This document shows, one piece after another, positions 37,664 through 46,193 of a stretch of DNA of 64,000 bases. The position numbers and the translations under genes were made by a program. Source of the DNA: [Eubacterium] yurii (GTDB lineage: Bacteria > Bacillota > Clostridia > Peptostreptococcales > Filifactoraceae). The notes under the pieces were generated by a model that made no database searches, had not been told where the DNA came from, and saw only the letters and a list, made by a program, of their open reading frames with translations. The stretch's first letter is position 1. Each line of letters opens with the position of its first letter. The stretch is taken from the NCBI GenBank assembly GCA_900167215.1, contig FUZS01000005.1:62001-126000 (forward strand). The letters run 5' to 3'.

Positions 37664-37691
37664 ATGACGGCTTGGATTATCAGGCCGTCAT
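37664..37691 (+). promoter_or_regulatory. Leader hairpin upstream of the barnase-like gene
   Basis: Perfect 8-bp stem ATGACGGC / GCCGTCAT with a 12-nt loop, ending 10 nt before the GGGAG ribosome site. TGTTGCTATGAT just upstream (37642-37653) could be an extended -10. The hairpin may limit expression or be a terminator for oppA read-through. Confidence 0.45.
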
Positions 37692-37712
37692 TTGCTATAT
37701 TGGGAGAAAGAT

Positions 37713-38444
37713 ATGAAAAAGAAAATACTATCACTGTTCTTTGTCTTTGTACTCTTGATGGGTCTTGCAAATGTATTTGCAGCAAATTATTCAAAGACAG
37801 TAAAAAATCCTACAAATAAAAAAATAACAATTCAAAACAAGTATAAGCAAAAAAATAGATATAAGAAAACTCAAAATTATAAAAAGAAAACTGTAATAAA
37901 TAATAGTAATAAAAATGCAAGTAATACAAATAAAAAGCAAAATATACAAGCTGTAAATTCTGATAGAACTAAGAGCAGTGACAAGCTGAATAAAGATATC
38001 AAAGCAGCTGTAAACAATAAACAAAGTAAGAAAAATACTAAAAAAGAAGATACTCGAGCTAAAGATAAAACTACAAATAAAAAGACTCTAACAGAAAATG
38101 GAAGCTATTCTTCAAAAGAAGATGTTGCTCTATATATACACACTTATGGCAAGCTACCGTCTAATTATATCAGCAAATCTCAGGCTTATGATATTGGCTG
38201 GGAGCCAAGATTAGGCAATCTTTGGGGAGTTGCCAAGGGCAAAAGTATAGGAGGAGACAGATTTTCCAATCGTGAAAGAACACTCCCTTACAAACAGGGT
38301 AGACAGTATTATGAATGTGATATAGACTATGACGGAGGTCATAGAGGAGCAAAGCGTATAGTATATTCAAGTGATGGGCTTGTATATTATACCGAGGATC
38401 ATTATGCAACATTTACATTGCTATATGGACAGGAGAATATGTAA
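37713..38444 (+). CDS. Secreted barnase-type ribonuclease
   Basis: A 243-aa exported RNase. A signal peptide covers about residues 1-24 (cut near VFAA). A Lys/Asn/Thr-rich spacer follows to about 135, then a full barnase domain. All key residues can be matched: K155 (barnase K27), E201 (E73), R211 (R83), R215 (R87) and H230 (H102), with KSIGGDRFSNRE and RIVYSSD well conserved. It cleaves RNA and is lethal inside the cell, so the overlapping barstar gene downstream is its protector. RBS GGGAG; start set at 37713. Confidence 0.92.
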   Translation: MKKKILSLFFVFVLLMGLANVFAANYSKTVKNPTNKKITIQNKYKQKNRYKKTQNYKKKTVINNSNKNASNTNKKQNIQAVNSDRTKSSDKLNKDIKAAVNNKQSKKNTKKEDTRAKDKTTNKKTLTENGSYSSKEDVALYIHTYGKLPSNYISKSQAYDIGWEPRLGNLWGVAKGKSIGGDRFSNRERTLPYKQGRQYYECDIDYDGGHRGAKRIVYSSDGLVYYTEDHYATFTLLYGQENM

Positions 38445-38734
38445 TGGCTGAGAATAATGAATACACGAATACTATAATTCTAAATGCGAATCATATTAAG
38501 ACTAAGGGACAGGCTCACAAGTATTTTATAGAAAAATTTGACCTGCCGTCTTACTATGGAAAGAACCTTGACGCTTTGTGGGATGTGCTTACAGAAAGAA
38601 GAGAAAAGACTCATATAGTAATTCAAGGACATGAAAAACTGCTTGAAAATCTTGGAGATTACGGCTCTGCCATAATAGATTTGTTTGAAGATTTGGAGCA
38701 TGAATATGACAACTACACTGTAGAAATGAAGTAG
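38444..38734 (+). CDS. Barstar-family ribonuclease inhibitor
   Basis: A 96-aa acidic protein of the barstar family: DLPSYYGKNLDALWDVLTE matches the barnase-binding helix and loop. The acidic C-terminal half (FEDLEHEYDNYT) fits binding to the basic active site. It should stay in the cytoplasm and block the neighbouring RNase. Its ATG shares one base with the RNase stop (TAATG), so translation is coupled. Confidence 0.92.
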   Translation: MAENNEYTNTIILNANHIKTKGQAHKYFIEKFDLPSYYGKNLDALWDVLTERREKTHIVIQGHEKLLENLGDYGSAIIDLFEDLEHEYDNYTVEMK

Positions 38735-38815
38735 TTTGATTCTCAACAAAATTAATTATTAATGCATAACTTAGTAAGCTATAGATATCCATTATTGGAT
38801 TTGCTTTTAAGTGAT

Positions 38816-38921
38816 TTATATTAATTACCATTCATAATGCCAAGACTGTTATATTAGCAAATTATTCGTTTTGCAGATTATCAATAATATTGCTCTAATA
38901 AAATTACAAGGCTTTTTGTTA
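38816..38921 (+). repeat. Family A repeat, copy A4
   Basis: It matches copies at 49 and 41129: ATTAATTACCATTCATAATGCC at the left, GCAAATTATTCGTTTTGCAG in the middle and AAATTACAAGGCTTTTTG at the right. The terminal TAGTATAA is lost. Confidence 0.6.
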
Positions 38922-39007
38922 TTACTCATTATTGATGAAACAATCCAATCAATGTAAGACTAATAATAAGCCCGATATTAGAAAAAATAACTATATTAAT
39001 TCAAAAA

Positions 39008-39040
39008 AGGCATAGTATATAACACCATGCCTTATTTTTT
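39008..39040. terminator. Bidirectional intrinsic terminator
   Basis: Stem AAGGCAT / ATGCCTT with a 12-nt loop. T-tracts follow on both strands (ATTTTTTAT on plus, TTTTTTGA on minus). It separates the barstar gene from the convergent yaaR. Confidence 0.7.
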
Positions 39041-39062
39041 ATATTTTCTTTCAGTGTAATTA

Positions 39063-39142
39063 TAGTAAATTCACAAATAATATACTATTTTTTTAAAACT
39101 ATTTATGAAAATTATCCATAGATTAATTAGATAATAGTATAA
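39063..39142 (-). repeat. Partial family B repeat, copy B5 (reverse)
   Basis: ACTATTTTTTTAAAACTATT, then TTATCCATAGATTAATTAGA and TAATAGTATAA match the left half of family B in reverse. It ends about 20 bp from the yaaR stop. Confidence 0.55.
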
Positions 39143-39160
39143 AACTTATAAATTCCGAGA

Positions 39161-39667
39161 TTACATCATTATATCAAGCAACATACCCCTGATGTCATCC
39201 ATTTTTTTGAGTACTCCCATGTGGTCGATTTGACCGTTGATAAAATCTCTGGTAAGTGTCTCCAACTCCCTATCTATAGTCCTTACAGTAGAGTAGTTGC
39301 GGAATCTGCCCTTTCTGTCCAAGAAATTCTCATTGCTGAACTGATGAGAGTTGGAAGTGGCAACATTCAAAAATTCCTTTACCAATTTTTTGTACTCTAT
39401 TATGTCTTTCAGATACACTTTTTCACCAATCTTGTCAGATTGGGCGCTAATCTTGTCAAATATCTTTTCCAGCTCTTCTTTTACCGACTCTGACTTTATC
39501 TTTTCAAATTTTTCCAAGAATTGAGTTCTTGACTTTTCTTTGGGGCTGAGTTTATCAAAATTGGCAAGCTCGTTAGCCTTGAGGTTTTTTATATTCTTGA
39601 TATTGTCCTTGCTTTTTTGAATGGGAGCGATATTGCCTTGATTGCCCACTTGCTTTGTTATTTCCAT
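39161..39667 (-). CDS. YaaR family protein (DUF327)
   Basis: A 168-aa cytoplasmic helical protein. The C-terminal half (VYLKDIIEYKKLVKEFLNVATSNSHQ...TVRTIDRELETLTRDF) is characteristic of YaaR/DUF327. No function is established. In B. subtilis yaaR lies between tmk and holB; here it stands alone about 25 kb from that cluster. The start is set at ATG 39667, six nt after GGAG; an upstream TTG overlaps the ribosome site. Confidence 0.85.
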   Translation of the reverse strand: MEITKQVGNQGNIAPIQKSKDNIKNIKNLKANELANFDKLSPKEKSRTQFLEKFEKIKSESVKEELEKIFDKISAQSDKIGEKVYLKDIIEYKKLVKEFLNVATSNSHQFSNENFLDRKGRFRNYSTVRTIDRELETLTRDFINGQIDHMGVLKKMDDIRGMLLDIMM

Positions 39668-40085
39668 ATTTTTCTCCAAAAATCAATCTATAATAGTTTT
39701 GAGATATTTTAAAATATATAAGTCTTTATTTTGAAAAAATTTTTAAGTTTTAAATATAATATTGAAAATTCAACTTATGCGTGATAATATTAATTAGCAA
39801 ATCATATTGAAATTTTCTTTTCTTTTAAAATAAAATCACAATTTGTAAGCCCTATATTTATTAGATAAAAGTAAATAATTGGCGTTACTATGGTTTCATA
39901 TCACACTATTAGTATGATAATTCTCTATAATATATCGTAAAAATCTTAATTTTCTTTAACTCTCATCATTTATACTACAATATATTCAAAGTGTCAAATT
40001 AAATCTGAATTTTTACAAAAACTTTGTTCATATAATCAAAGTTTTGGATATAATATAAGAAATATAATTTAAAAGAGGAATAGAA
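39668..40085. other. Intergenic region between divergent yaaR and the MOSC-MogA gene
   Basis: 418 bp, AT-rich, with no supported gene, strong hairpin or complete repeat copy recognised. Confidence 0.4.
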
Positions 40086-41021
40086 ATGGCAAAAGTAGTA
40101 TCAATAAATATATCTGAAAAAAAGGGAGAAATTAAAATCCCTATAAAACAAGGCGAATTTATAAAAGACTTCGGGCTTAAAGAGGATTCACATGCCGCAG
40201 CATGGCATAGACAGGTATCACTTCTTGCTAAGGAGTCAATTGACTATATGCGAGATAAGAGCAGAAATGTCGAGCTTAACTTTGGAGATTTCGCAGAAAA
40301 TATCACGACTGAGGGAGTAACTCTACACAAACTGCCTGTAGGTACCATACTTGAAATAGGTGAAGTAATCCTCAAGGTATCTCAGATAGGCAAGGAATGT
40401 CATCATGGTTGCAATATCATGGAAAAGACAGGCTCATGTATCATGCCTACCCAAGGTATATTTGCAACTGTAGAGCAGGGCGGAATAATCAAAGAAGGCG
40501 ATGAAATAAACATAAAGGTAGCTGCCAAAGATAAGTTCAGCTATGCAATCATAATAGTGTCGGACAAGGGCTCACAAGGTCTAAGACAAGACGGGTGTAA
40601 ACAAAAGATAGTAAATGTCTTGGATAGGGAATATGTATATGAAATGGTGGACTATGTTATAGTGCCTGATGAGATTGAAGATATAAAGGCGGCTATTAAA
40701 AAGAACATAGACAATAATACATCGTTGATACTGACATCAGGCGGTACAGGATTTGCTAAGAGGGATGTAACTCCTGAGGCTACTTTGGAGCTGATACAAA
40801 GACAGACCTACGGCATAAGTGAGTATATCAGAGCAAAGAGTCTGGAAAAGACAAATCGTGCCATACTCTCAAGGGCAGTATCCGGAATAGCAAACAATTC
40901 GCTGATAATCAATCTGCCCGGCAGTCCTATAGCGGTGGAAGAATCTCTTAACTTTATCATTGATCCGCTTAAGCATGGGCTTGAAATACTGCTTGCAAAA
41001 GACGCAGAATGTGCAAGATAA
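40086..41021 (+). CDS. MOSC domain - MogA/MoaB fusion protein
   Basis: A 311-aa two-domain protein. Residues about 1-150 are a MOSC domain (GEFIKDFGLKEDSHAA, FGDFAENITTEG, IGKECHHGC with the persulfide-type cysteine). Residues about 155-305 are a MogA/MoaB molybdopterin adenylyltransferase-like domain (AIIIVSDKGSQGLRQD, ILTSGGTGFAKRDVTPEAT, INLPGSPIAVEE). It probably acts in molybdenum cofactor handling: MogA adenylates molybdopterin and MOSC domains carry sulfur or bind cofactor. No other moa or mod gene is present. RBS AGAGGAAT. Confidence 0.85.
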   Translation: MAKVVSINISEKKGEIKIPIKQGEFIKDFGLKEDSHAAAWHRQVSLLAKESIDYMRDKSRNVELNFGDFAENITTEGVTLHKLPVGTILEIGEVILKVSQIGKECHHGCNIMEKTGSCIMPTQGIFATVEQGGIIKEGDEINIKVAAKDKFSYAIIIVSDKGSQGLRQDGCKQKIVNVLDREYVYEMVDYVIVPDEIEDIKAAIKKNIDNNTSLILTSGGTGFAKRDVTPEATLELIQRQTYGISEYIRAKSLEKTNRAILSRAVSGIANNSLIINLPGSPIAVEESLNFIIDPLKHGLEILLAKDAECAR

Positions 41022-41128
41022 TATATTAATGAAACTATGTAAAACTGCACTTAAATACATTACAAATTCAGCTATAATTGTAAGATAATCAAAGAAAAAA
41101 GTTTCCGTTAATTAATTGGATATTTGTG

Positions 41129-41248
41129 TAATACTAATCACCATTTATAATGCCAAGATTGATATTTTAGAAAATTATTCGTTTTACAGATTATCAATAT
41201 TCTTGCTGTAATAAAATGACATGGCTTTTTAATAGGGTTTTAGTATAA
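41129..41248 (+). repeat. Family A repeat, copy A5 (best intact copy)
   Basis: 120 bp from TAATACTAATCACC to GGGTTTTAGTATAA. The ends form an inverted repeat (TTA-TACTAA type). It includes GCCAAGATT, AAATTATTCGTTTTACAGA and CTTGCTGTAATAAAATGACA, and serves as reference for the other A copies. Confidence 0.7.
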
Positions 41249-41252
41249 ATAC

Positions 41253-41289
41253 AAAAGACAAGGTGGATTCTTACTTTACCTTGTCTTTT
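41253..41289. terminator. Bidirectional hairpin terminator
   Basis: Perfect 12-bp stem AAAAGACAAGGT / ACCTTGTCTTTT with a 13-nt loop, between the convergent MOSC-MogA and thioesterase genes. Confidence 0.75.
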
Positions 41290-41305
41290 AAAATGCCATA
41301 TAGTA

Positions 41306-41740
41306 TTATAGTATTTTTTCAAATAGCTCTTTTGCTTTCTCTCTTAACTCCAACTCTGACTTATCATCAGTATTATCCAAGACTATGCCATGATTTTTCT
41401 TTGCCTTGCTTTCCTCATCCACTGTTACATAAGTTGCATATCCATGGATGTGCTTAGTATTTTTCAGCTTGTTTACACCCTCTACATATACCGTTACACT
41501 ATGATTTGTAACACGCACTATCTGTCCTTGAAATGTAATAACATTGCCTTTTGGTACAGGTGAGAAGAATTTAAAGCCTTCAAGTGAGTAAAATACGACT
41601 TCATCAGGATTTTTATGTGCCATACATACAGTGATAAATCCTATTTCTGCAAGATGAGTTAGAGCTTTTCCTACAAATAAGGTGTTGTGATGATTAAGTT
41701 CATCCGATTTTACAATTATTGATAATTCATGTTTTTCCAT
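41306..41740 (-). CDS. Acyl-CoA thioesterase (hotdog fold)
   Basis: A 144-aa single hotdog domain of the YciA/acyl-CoA hydrolase group. The N-terminus ELSIIVKSDELNHHNTLFVGKALTHLAEIGFITV matches the family helix, with HHNTLFVGK in place of the usual N-x-x-G/H-x-x-GG. VYVEGVNKL and HGYATYVTVD are sheet segments. It should release CoA from acyl-CoA; chain-length choice is unknown. I place the start at 41740 after AGAGG. Confidence 0.8.
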   Translation of the reverse strand: MEKHELSIIVKSDELNHHNTLFVGKALTHLAEIGFITVCMAHKNPDEVVFYSLEGFKFFSPVPKGNVITFQGQIVRVTNHSVTVYVEGVNKLKNTKHIHGYATYVTVDEESKAKKNHGIVLDNTDDKSELELREKAKELFEKIL

Positions 41741-41897
41741 AATTTTAACCTCTGTATAATAATTATAGATGGTCAAAAACTCTTTGTAAACTTGGAATTA
41801 CTCTGACTATGTTTACAAAGAGTTAATTATAAGAGTATATTTTATAATAAATTTTGATAAACTTGTATTTTGTAGCAATTAACAAGTCTGCTTTTAT

Positions 41898-43037
41898 TTA
41901 TTTAGAAAATAGATATTTTATATCTTCTTCATCCAAGTCTATCTTATAGTATTTCTTGTAGAAGTCTTTTGACATTTTTTCCAAATCAAAATCAGCAAAA
42001 AGTTCAGGTTGTAGAGACTTAGCTATAAAAGGCATCATAAGATATTCTTCAGGTCCATGATATCCCCAAGGCATCAAACCTTTTGGCATTATTAGGATGT
42101 TTTTGTTTTTAACAGCATCGATTTTTGCCCATGCACTATCCTTTTCTATGGCTTCTTTTATATCCTTGCTGTCAACTATAAGATATGACGGATTCCATTG
42201 AAGTACCTGTTCCATGCTTACATTAAGTCTACCTGATGTTCCTACATCACCTGTAGCGTCTTTTGCTACGTTGATACCGCCTGCAAGAGTCATCCATTCT
42301 TGACCTATGCTTGAGCCGTTGATAATAGTTATAGGATCAGCAGAAGTTACTGCAAGTATAGTTTTCTTCTTAGAGTCTTCAAGTTTTGATGTCTTTTCGT
42401 TTATCTTATTGTACATTTCGTCGAAGTCTTTGGCATATTCTTTTGCTATGTCAGAAGATATTCCGCCTATAGCATCACCGTAGTATACGAGTTTTGCCTT
42501 TACTCTGTTTAAGAAAGTGAAGTTTTCATCTTCCTTAGGATCGCATATATAAGATATTTTCAGGTCTTCAAGTTGTTTTCTGAAATCATCTCCATAACGT
42601 GTTGCATATATTACAAGGTCAGGTTCAGTTTTCAATAATTCTTCCATATTTACCTTATTACTTGCAAATACTACCGGTAGGTTAGCCCATTGTGGGAATT
42701 TTTTTACAACCCATTTATTCTTGCCATAGCCTTCTTCCAATGCTACAAGTTTGTCACTTGCGCCAAGAAGTGCAACAGATGTCCAGTGAGCAGCTGCAGT
42801 AGTAGCTATTCTCTTTGACTCTTGAGGTACTGTAAGCTCTCCCAAAGTGTCTATGACTACTCTTTTTCCGTCTTGAGTTTTTTTCTCAGTAGACTTTTGC
42901 TCTGTTGCTTTTTGCTCCGTTTGAGTAGGCTGAGTGTTGTTATTTTGATTTGCGGTATTAGTATTTCCTCCGCAAGCCGACAATGTAAGCATTGTAGCAA
43001 CAGACAATAATGCTATAAATTTGTTTCTTAACTTCAT
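41898..43037 (-). CDS. Iron-complex ABC transporter substrate-binding lipoprotein
   Basis: A 379-aa class III binding protein with lipobox LSAC at residues 18-21, then an Asn/Gln/Thr/Lys-rich linker. The binding-protein fold starts at about residue 58 (RVVIDTLGELTVPQESKRIATT). MEELLKTEPDLVIYATRYGD and the long backbone helix are typical of FhuD/BtuF/FepB-type proteins. The adjacent ATPase and FecCD permease indicate import of a siderophore, haem or similar iron chelate. It is 353 bp from the ATPase gene, so it may have its own promoter. Confidence 0.88.
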   Translation of the reverse strand: MKLRNKFIALLSVATMLTLSACGGNTNTANQNNNTQPTQTEQKATEQKSTEKKTQDGKRVVIDTLGELTVPQESKRIATTAAAHWTSVALLGASDKLVALEEGYGKNKWVVKKFPQWANLPVVFASNKVNMEELLKTEPDLVIYATRYGDDFRKQLEDLKISYICDPKEDENFTFLNRVKAKLVYYGDAIGGISSDIAKEYAKDFDEMYNKINEKTSKLEDSKKKTILAVTSADPITIINGSSIGQEWMTLAGGINVAKDATGDVGTSGRLNVSMEQVLQWNPSYLIVDSKDIKEAIEKDSAWAKIDAVKNKNILIMPKGLMPWGYHGPEEYLMMPFIAKSLQPELFADFDLEKMSKDFYKKYYKIDLDEEDIKYLFSK

Positions 43038-43203
43038 TTAATCATCCTCCTGATTAGTTATTGCATGATTTCGAAATCTCATGCGGAATTTTGTTGATAC
43101 TGAAATTTTTAAAGTTCGTATAAGAAAGAAATATCAGTAAATAAAGATATAGTAAAAATTCTTGTATTGATATTTAGTCAGCTACAAGTCATAATTATAT
43201 CTA

Positions 43204-43218
43204 TGAGAATAATACTGA
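43204..43218. promoter_or_regulatory. Weak Fur-box-like site upstream of the binding protein
   Basis: TGAGAATAATACTGA matches the 7-1-7 Fur pattern mainly in its left half. It lies within the 353-bp gap (43038-43390), which shows no gene. Confidence 0.3.
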
Positions 43219-43390
43219 AATCTTATAAGAGCTTAAATAAATTCAGCATAAAATGATCTATAAATTGAATATTTGAAAAAAAGACTTATTAATATTAATA
43301 AGATTATAAAATATACATAATAGCAGTATTTAATCTTAGCTTTTAAATCAATAGGTCAATTTTCAATATTCATATTTAGTAATGAGATTT

Positions 43391-44191
43391 TTAGCCTTCG
43401 AGTATGGGCATACAAGTGATGAACTCTCTTTTTAAGTCTTGTTGGTAGCTTTTGATAACCCTTATATTCATATGGTATATCTCACTTAGACTCTCATCTG
43501 TCATGACATCTGCTGAGCTACCGTAGGCTATCATATGCCCCTTTGACATAAGTGCAGCCTTTGTATCATACAGCCACGCCTGATAAGGCATGTGTGTAGT
43601 CATGATTACGGCTATATTTGTCTCTTCAGACATCTTTTTTACAGTATCAGATACGAGGATTTGGTTGTGAAAGTCAAGGTGAGAGCTGGGCTCATCCATG
43701 AAAATCACCTTAGTATTTTGTGCGATTGCCCTTGCGATAAGCACAAGCTGTCTTTCGCCACCGCTTATCTTGGTATAAGGCTTGTCTCTCAGGTGGAAGA
43801 GTCCTACTCTTTTTAAGGCTTCATCTGCTATTTCCTTATCCTCTTTGGACATTACGCCTAAGAAACCTATGTGCGGAGCTCTACCCATTCTGACTACTTC
43901 TATAGCTCTAAAAGGAAAGGGTGCATGGTGTTCCTGAAATACTATGGCTACAATTTTTGAAATATCCTCAACCTTCATATGAGAAATGTCTTTTCCGTCT
44001 ATTAAGACCTTTCCTTCATCCGGAGGTCTTTGTCCTGACAATATGCTAAGTAATGTAGTCTTACCGCAGCCGTTTGCACCGAGTATGCAGACTACCTCAC
44101 CTGAGTTTACTGAAAAACTTATGCCTTTTAGTACTTCTTTTTCTTTATCATAGGAAAATTTTATATTTTCTGCGCTGAGTATTTGCGACAT
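43391..44191 (-). CDS. Iron-complex ABC transporter ATPase (FecE/FhuC type)
   Basis: A 266-aa ATPase: Walker A GANGCGKTTLL, Q-loop VFQEHHAPFPF, signature ISGGERQLVLIARAIAQ, Walker B VIFMDEPSSHLD and the H-loop in MTTHMPYQAW. It drives the FecCD-type permease. The start is ATG 44191, which shares its A with the permease stop (TAATG) and has AAGGAG upstream. It follows the permease in one operon. Confidence 0.92.
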   Translation of the reverse strand: MSQILSAENIKFSYDKEKEVLKGISFSVNSGEVVCILGANGCGKTTLLSILSGQRPPDEGKVLIDGKDISHMKVEDISKIVAIVFQEHHAPFPFRAIEVVRMGRAPHIGFLGVMSKEDKEIADEALKRVGLFHLRDKPYTKISGGERQLVLIARAIAQNTKVIFMDEPSSHLDFHNQILVSDTVKKMSEETNIAVIMTTHMPYQAWLYDTKAALMSKGHMIAYGSSADVMTDESLSEIYHMNIRVIKSYQQDLKREFITCMPILEG

Positions 44192-45216
44192 TATATCCAC
44201 TCTCCTTTTGTCTTTCTAAGGAGCATCGCAAAAAACGGTGCGCCAACCAGTGAAATTACTATACTAAGTGGAAGAGACGACTCCGAAATCGTCCTTACTA
44301 TATCATCTATCAAAAGTAGGAACATTGCTCCAAGCAGTGCTGAAGTAGGGAGGAGTTTTTTGTAAGAAGGTCCTACAAGCATCCTTGAAATATGAGGTAT
44401 GATTAGACCTATCCAACCTATAGTACCGCAGATATAAACCGACATTGCACTTATAAGTGTAGATGCCATTATGACAAGAGTCTTCAATCTCTCAGGTCTT
44501 ACTCCCAAAGATTTCGCCTCATTTTCTCCCATGCTTAGCAAATCTATTCTGAAAGCGAGCAAAAATAGGGTAAATAGGCAGACTGAAATGACAGGTACGC
44601 AAATTAGAGCCTCTTTAAGCCTTACTGAGTCAAGACTTCCCATCAGCCAAAAAGTGATGGCAGGTAATTGCTCCAAAGGATCAGCAAAATATTTCAAAAT
44701 AGAAATTCCTGCATTTGCAAGAGAGCTGACTACGACACCGCTTAGTACCATCATGACAGTAGGGGTGGTCTTATGAACCCTGCTTAGAAAATAGGCACTG
44801 CCAACCCCTATTATTCCGAAGGTGAAGGCGAATATACTTACAAGTGAGCTGGTTTGAGAGCCTATTATGATGCCAAGTGCAGCACCAAAACCTGCAGATG
44901 CTGATACACCGAGTATGTCAGGACTGACAAGCGGGTTGTGAAATATGCCTTGAAATGAAGCACCGGCAACGGATAAACCTGCACCTACAAAGATGGCGAC
45001 TATAATTCTGGGCATTCGTATAGTAGTTACTACCGACTCTTGTAAATCAGTCCATGTCTTTTTTATAAAAGGAAGCCTAAGTTTATATAGTAATATCCTA
45101 AATGATTCATAAGGAGAGATATTATATCTGCCTATCAACAAGGATACTACAGCAAAGAGTATCAGCAATATTATAAGTAAGCTGATACAAAGTTTGAAAT
45201 TAATTTTCTTCTTCAT
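44191..45216 (-). CDS. Iron-complex ABC transporter permease (FecCD family)
   Basis: A 341-aa permease with about nine to ten transmembrane helices. TTIRMPRIIVAIFVGAGLSVAGASFQGIFHNPLVSPDILGVS is the family hallmark, and the cytoplasmic coupling segment GENEAKSLGV is present. It forms a homodimeric pore for the iron complex. I place the start at 45216 after GGAG; an upstream TTG precedes that site. A Fur-like box lies about 285 bp upstream. Confidence 0.92.
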   Translation of the reverse strand: MKKKINFKLCISLLIILLILFAVVSLLIGRYNISPYESFRILLYKLRLPFIKKTWTDLQESVVTTIRMPRIIVAIFVGAGLSVAGASFQGIFHNPLVSPDILGVSASAGFGAALGIIIGSQTSSLVSIFAFTFGIIGVGSAYFLSRVHKTTPTVMMVLSGVVVSSLANAGISILKYFADPLEQLPAITFWLMGSLDSVRLKEALICVPVISVCLFTLFLLAFRIDLLSMGENEAKSLGVRPERLKTLVIMASTLISAMSVYICGTIGWIGLIIPHISRMLVGPSYKKLLPTSALLGAMFLLLIDDIVRTISESSLPLSIVISLVGAPFFAMLLRKTKGEWI

Positions 45217-45500
45217 AAAATGTTTTCTCCATTTCAATCAAAAAGATAAGGCTCTTGTTTTATACTTCTTAGAGTCTCGTATTTAATACTTAGTGTAAAT
45301 ATGGAAAATCGTTTTTATACTTTACAATAAAAATAATATCATGAAATTTTAAATCAGAATCTTACTTTATTGAATCTATAAATCTAAAATCGACAGTATT
45401 AGCAATTTACACCCAAAAAAATGCGACCTTAAATAGAGTCGAAATAATAAAAAACAAGAAAATACTTAAAAGATGTCAAATACAACAAGATATCTATACA

Positions 45501-45515
45501 TGATAATGATTATTC
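45501..45515 (-). promoter_or_regulatory. Fur-box-like operator upstream of the iron transporter
   Basis: TGATAATGATTATTC fits the 7-1-7 Fur consensus (TGATAAT-N-ATTATCA) at nearly all positions. On the minus strand it lies between TTGGAA and TAGATA, a plausible though weak -35/-10 pair. The leader to the permease ATG is then about 270 nt with no gene. Confidence 0.65.
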
Positions 45516-45571
45516 CAAACCATATTCTAACATAAGTAAATATTATTGTAAAGAAGAAAAAAAATAGAAAA

Positions 45572-45593
45572 AGGTAGGAAAGATATCCTACCT
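45572..45593 (-). terminator. Intrinsic terminator of the 81-aa membrane protein gene
   Basis: Perfect 8-bp stem AGGTAGGA / TCCTACCT with a 6-nt loop. On the minus strand it is followed by TTTTTTCTATTTTTTTTC. Confidence 0.85.
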
Positions 45594-45598
45594 GAAAA

Positions 45599-45844
45599 TT
45601 AAAAACTTCTAAGTAAAAGGTTTATAAGTAAAGTAATTAAAATTAACTTAATGCCAAATACTTTGGATTTATGATCTATATGTGTACTTAGCCACACTGC
45701 CAACATCATTCCTAATGTTGAAAAAACAGGCAACAACCAAAGAACAAAGGTGTTTTCTATTTTTAAAAAATTTTCGATGTATGGTATAAAAAGGCTGAAA
45801 CCAAATAGGGCTCCTGTAAAAATATATCTAAGATGATTTTTCAT
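45599..45844 (-). CDS. Small hypothetical membrane protein
   Basis: An 81-aa protein with two to three hydrophobic segments (YIFTGALFGFSLFIPYI, FVLWLLPVFSTLGMMLAVWL and a third at the C-terminus). I do not recognise the family. The start ATG follows AAGGGGG and the gene has its own terminator, so it is probably real and monocistronic. It is upstream of the iron transporter but separated from it by the terminator and the Fur-like box. Confidence 0.6.
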   Translation of the reverse strand: MKNHLRYIFTGALFGFSLFIPYIENFLKIENTFVLWLLPVFSTLGMMLAVWLSTHIDHKSKVFGIKLILITLLINLLLRSF

Positions 45845-46057
45845 ATTTCAAACCCCCTTTAGTGTTACTGCTTAGCTTAAATAATTAATCAAGATAGTAT
45901 ATATTTATTTATAAGCTGATTATACTACTTTTAAAAAATTATGTCAATAGATTTAAAATCAGATAATAAAGCTAATCATTTGAATAGTGTATTAAAAATT
46001 ATCTTATTATCCATTTAATTTCACAATCTAACTAATATTAAATTTATAAAAAAATCA

Positions 46058-46086
46058 TTGACAAATATAGTAATTAAAAGTAGAAT
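46058..46086 (+). promoter_or_regulatory. Promoter of potABCD
   Basis: TTGACA (46058-46063), 17-bp spacer, TAGAAT (46081-46086). This is close to the sigma-A consensus and predicts a start near 46093. Confidence 0.75.
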
Positions 46087-46102
46087 TGTATCTGTTATAT
46101 GA

Positions 46103-46130
46103 GTGCCTTTTCTCCTCTTTTGCAAGGCAC
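46103..46130 (+). promoter_or_regulatory. 5' leader hairpin of the pot operon
   Basis: Perfect 7-bp stem GTGCCTT / AAGGCAC with a pyrimidine-rich 14-nt loop containing TCTCCTC. It would form about 10 nt from the predicted transcript start. The loop is complementary to a GAGGAG ribosome site. No T-tract follows, so it is not a terminator. Confidence 0.45.
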
Positions 46131-46193
46131 GAAACAAATGAAGTTTAAGTTGGGTAAAACATAGGTTTTATCAAGTATTAAGGGGGTAGTTAA

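Noticed and set aside
46103-46130. Known riboswitch class upstream of potA
   Set aside because: The leader is about 100 nt with a single hairpin; it does not fit the preQ1, SAM, guanidine or other patterns I can recall.
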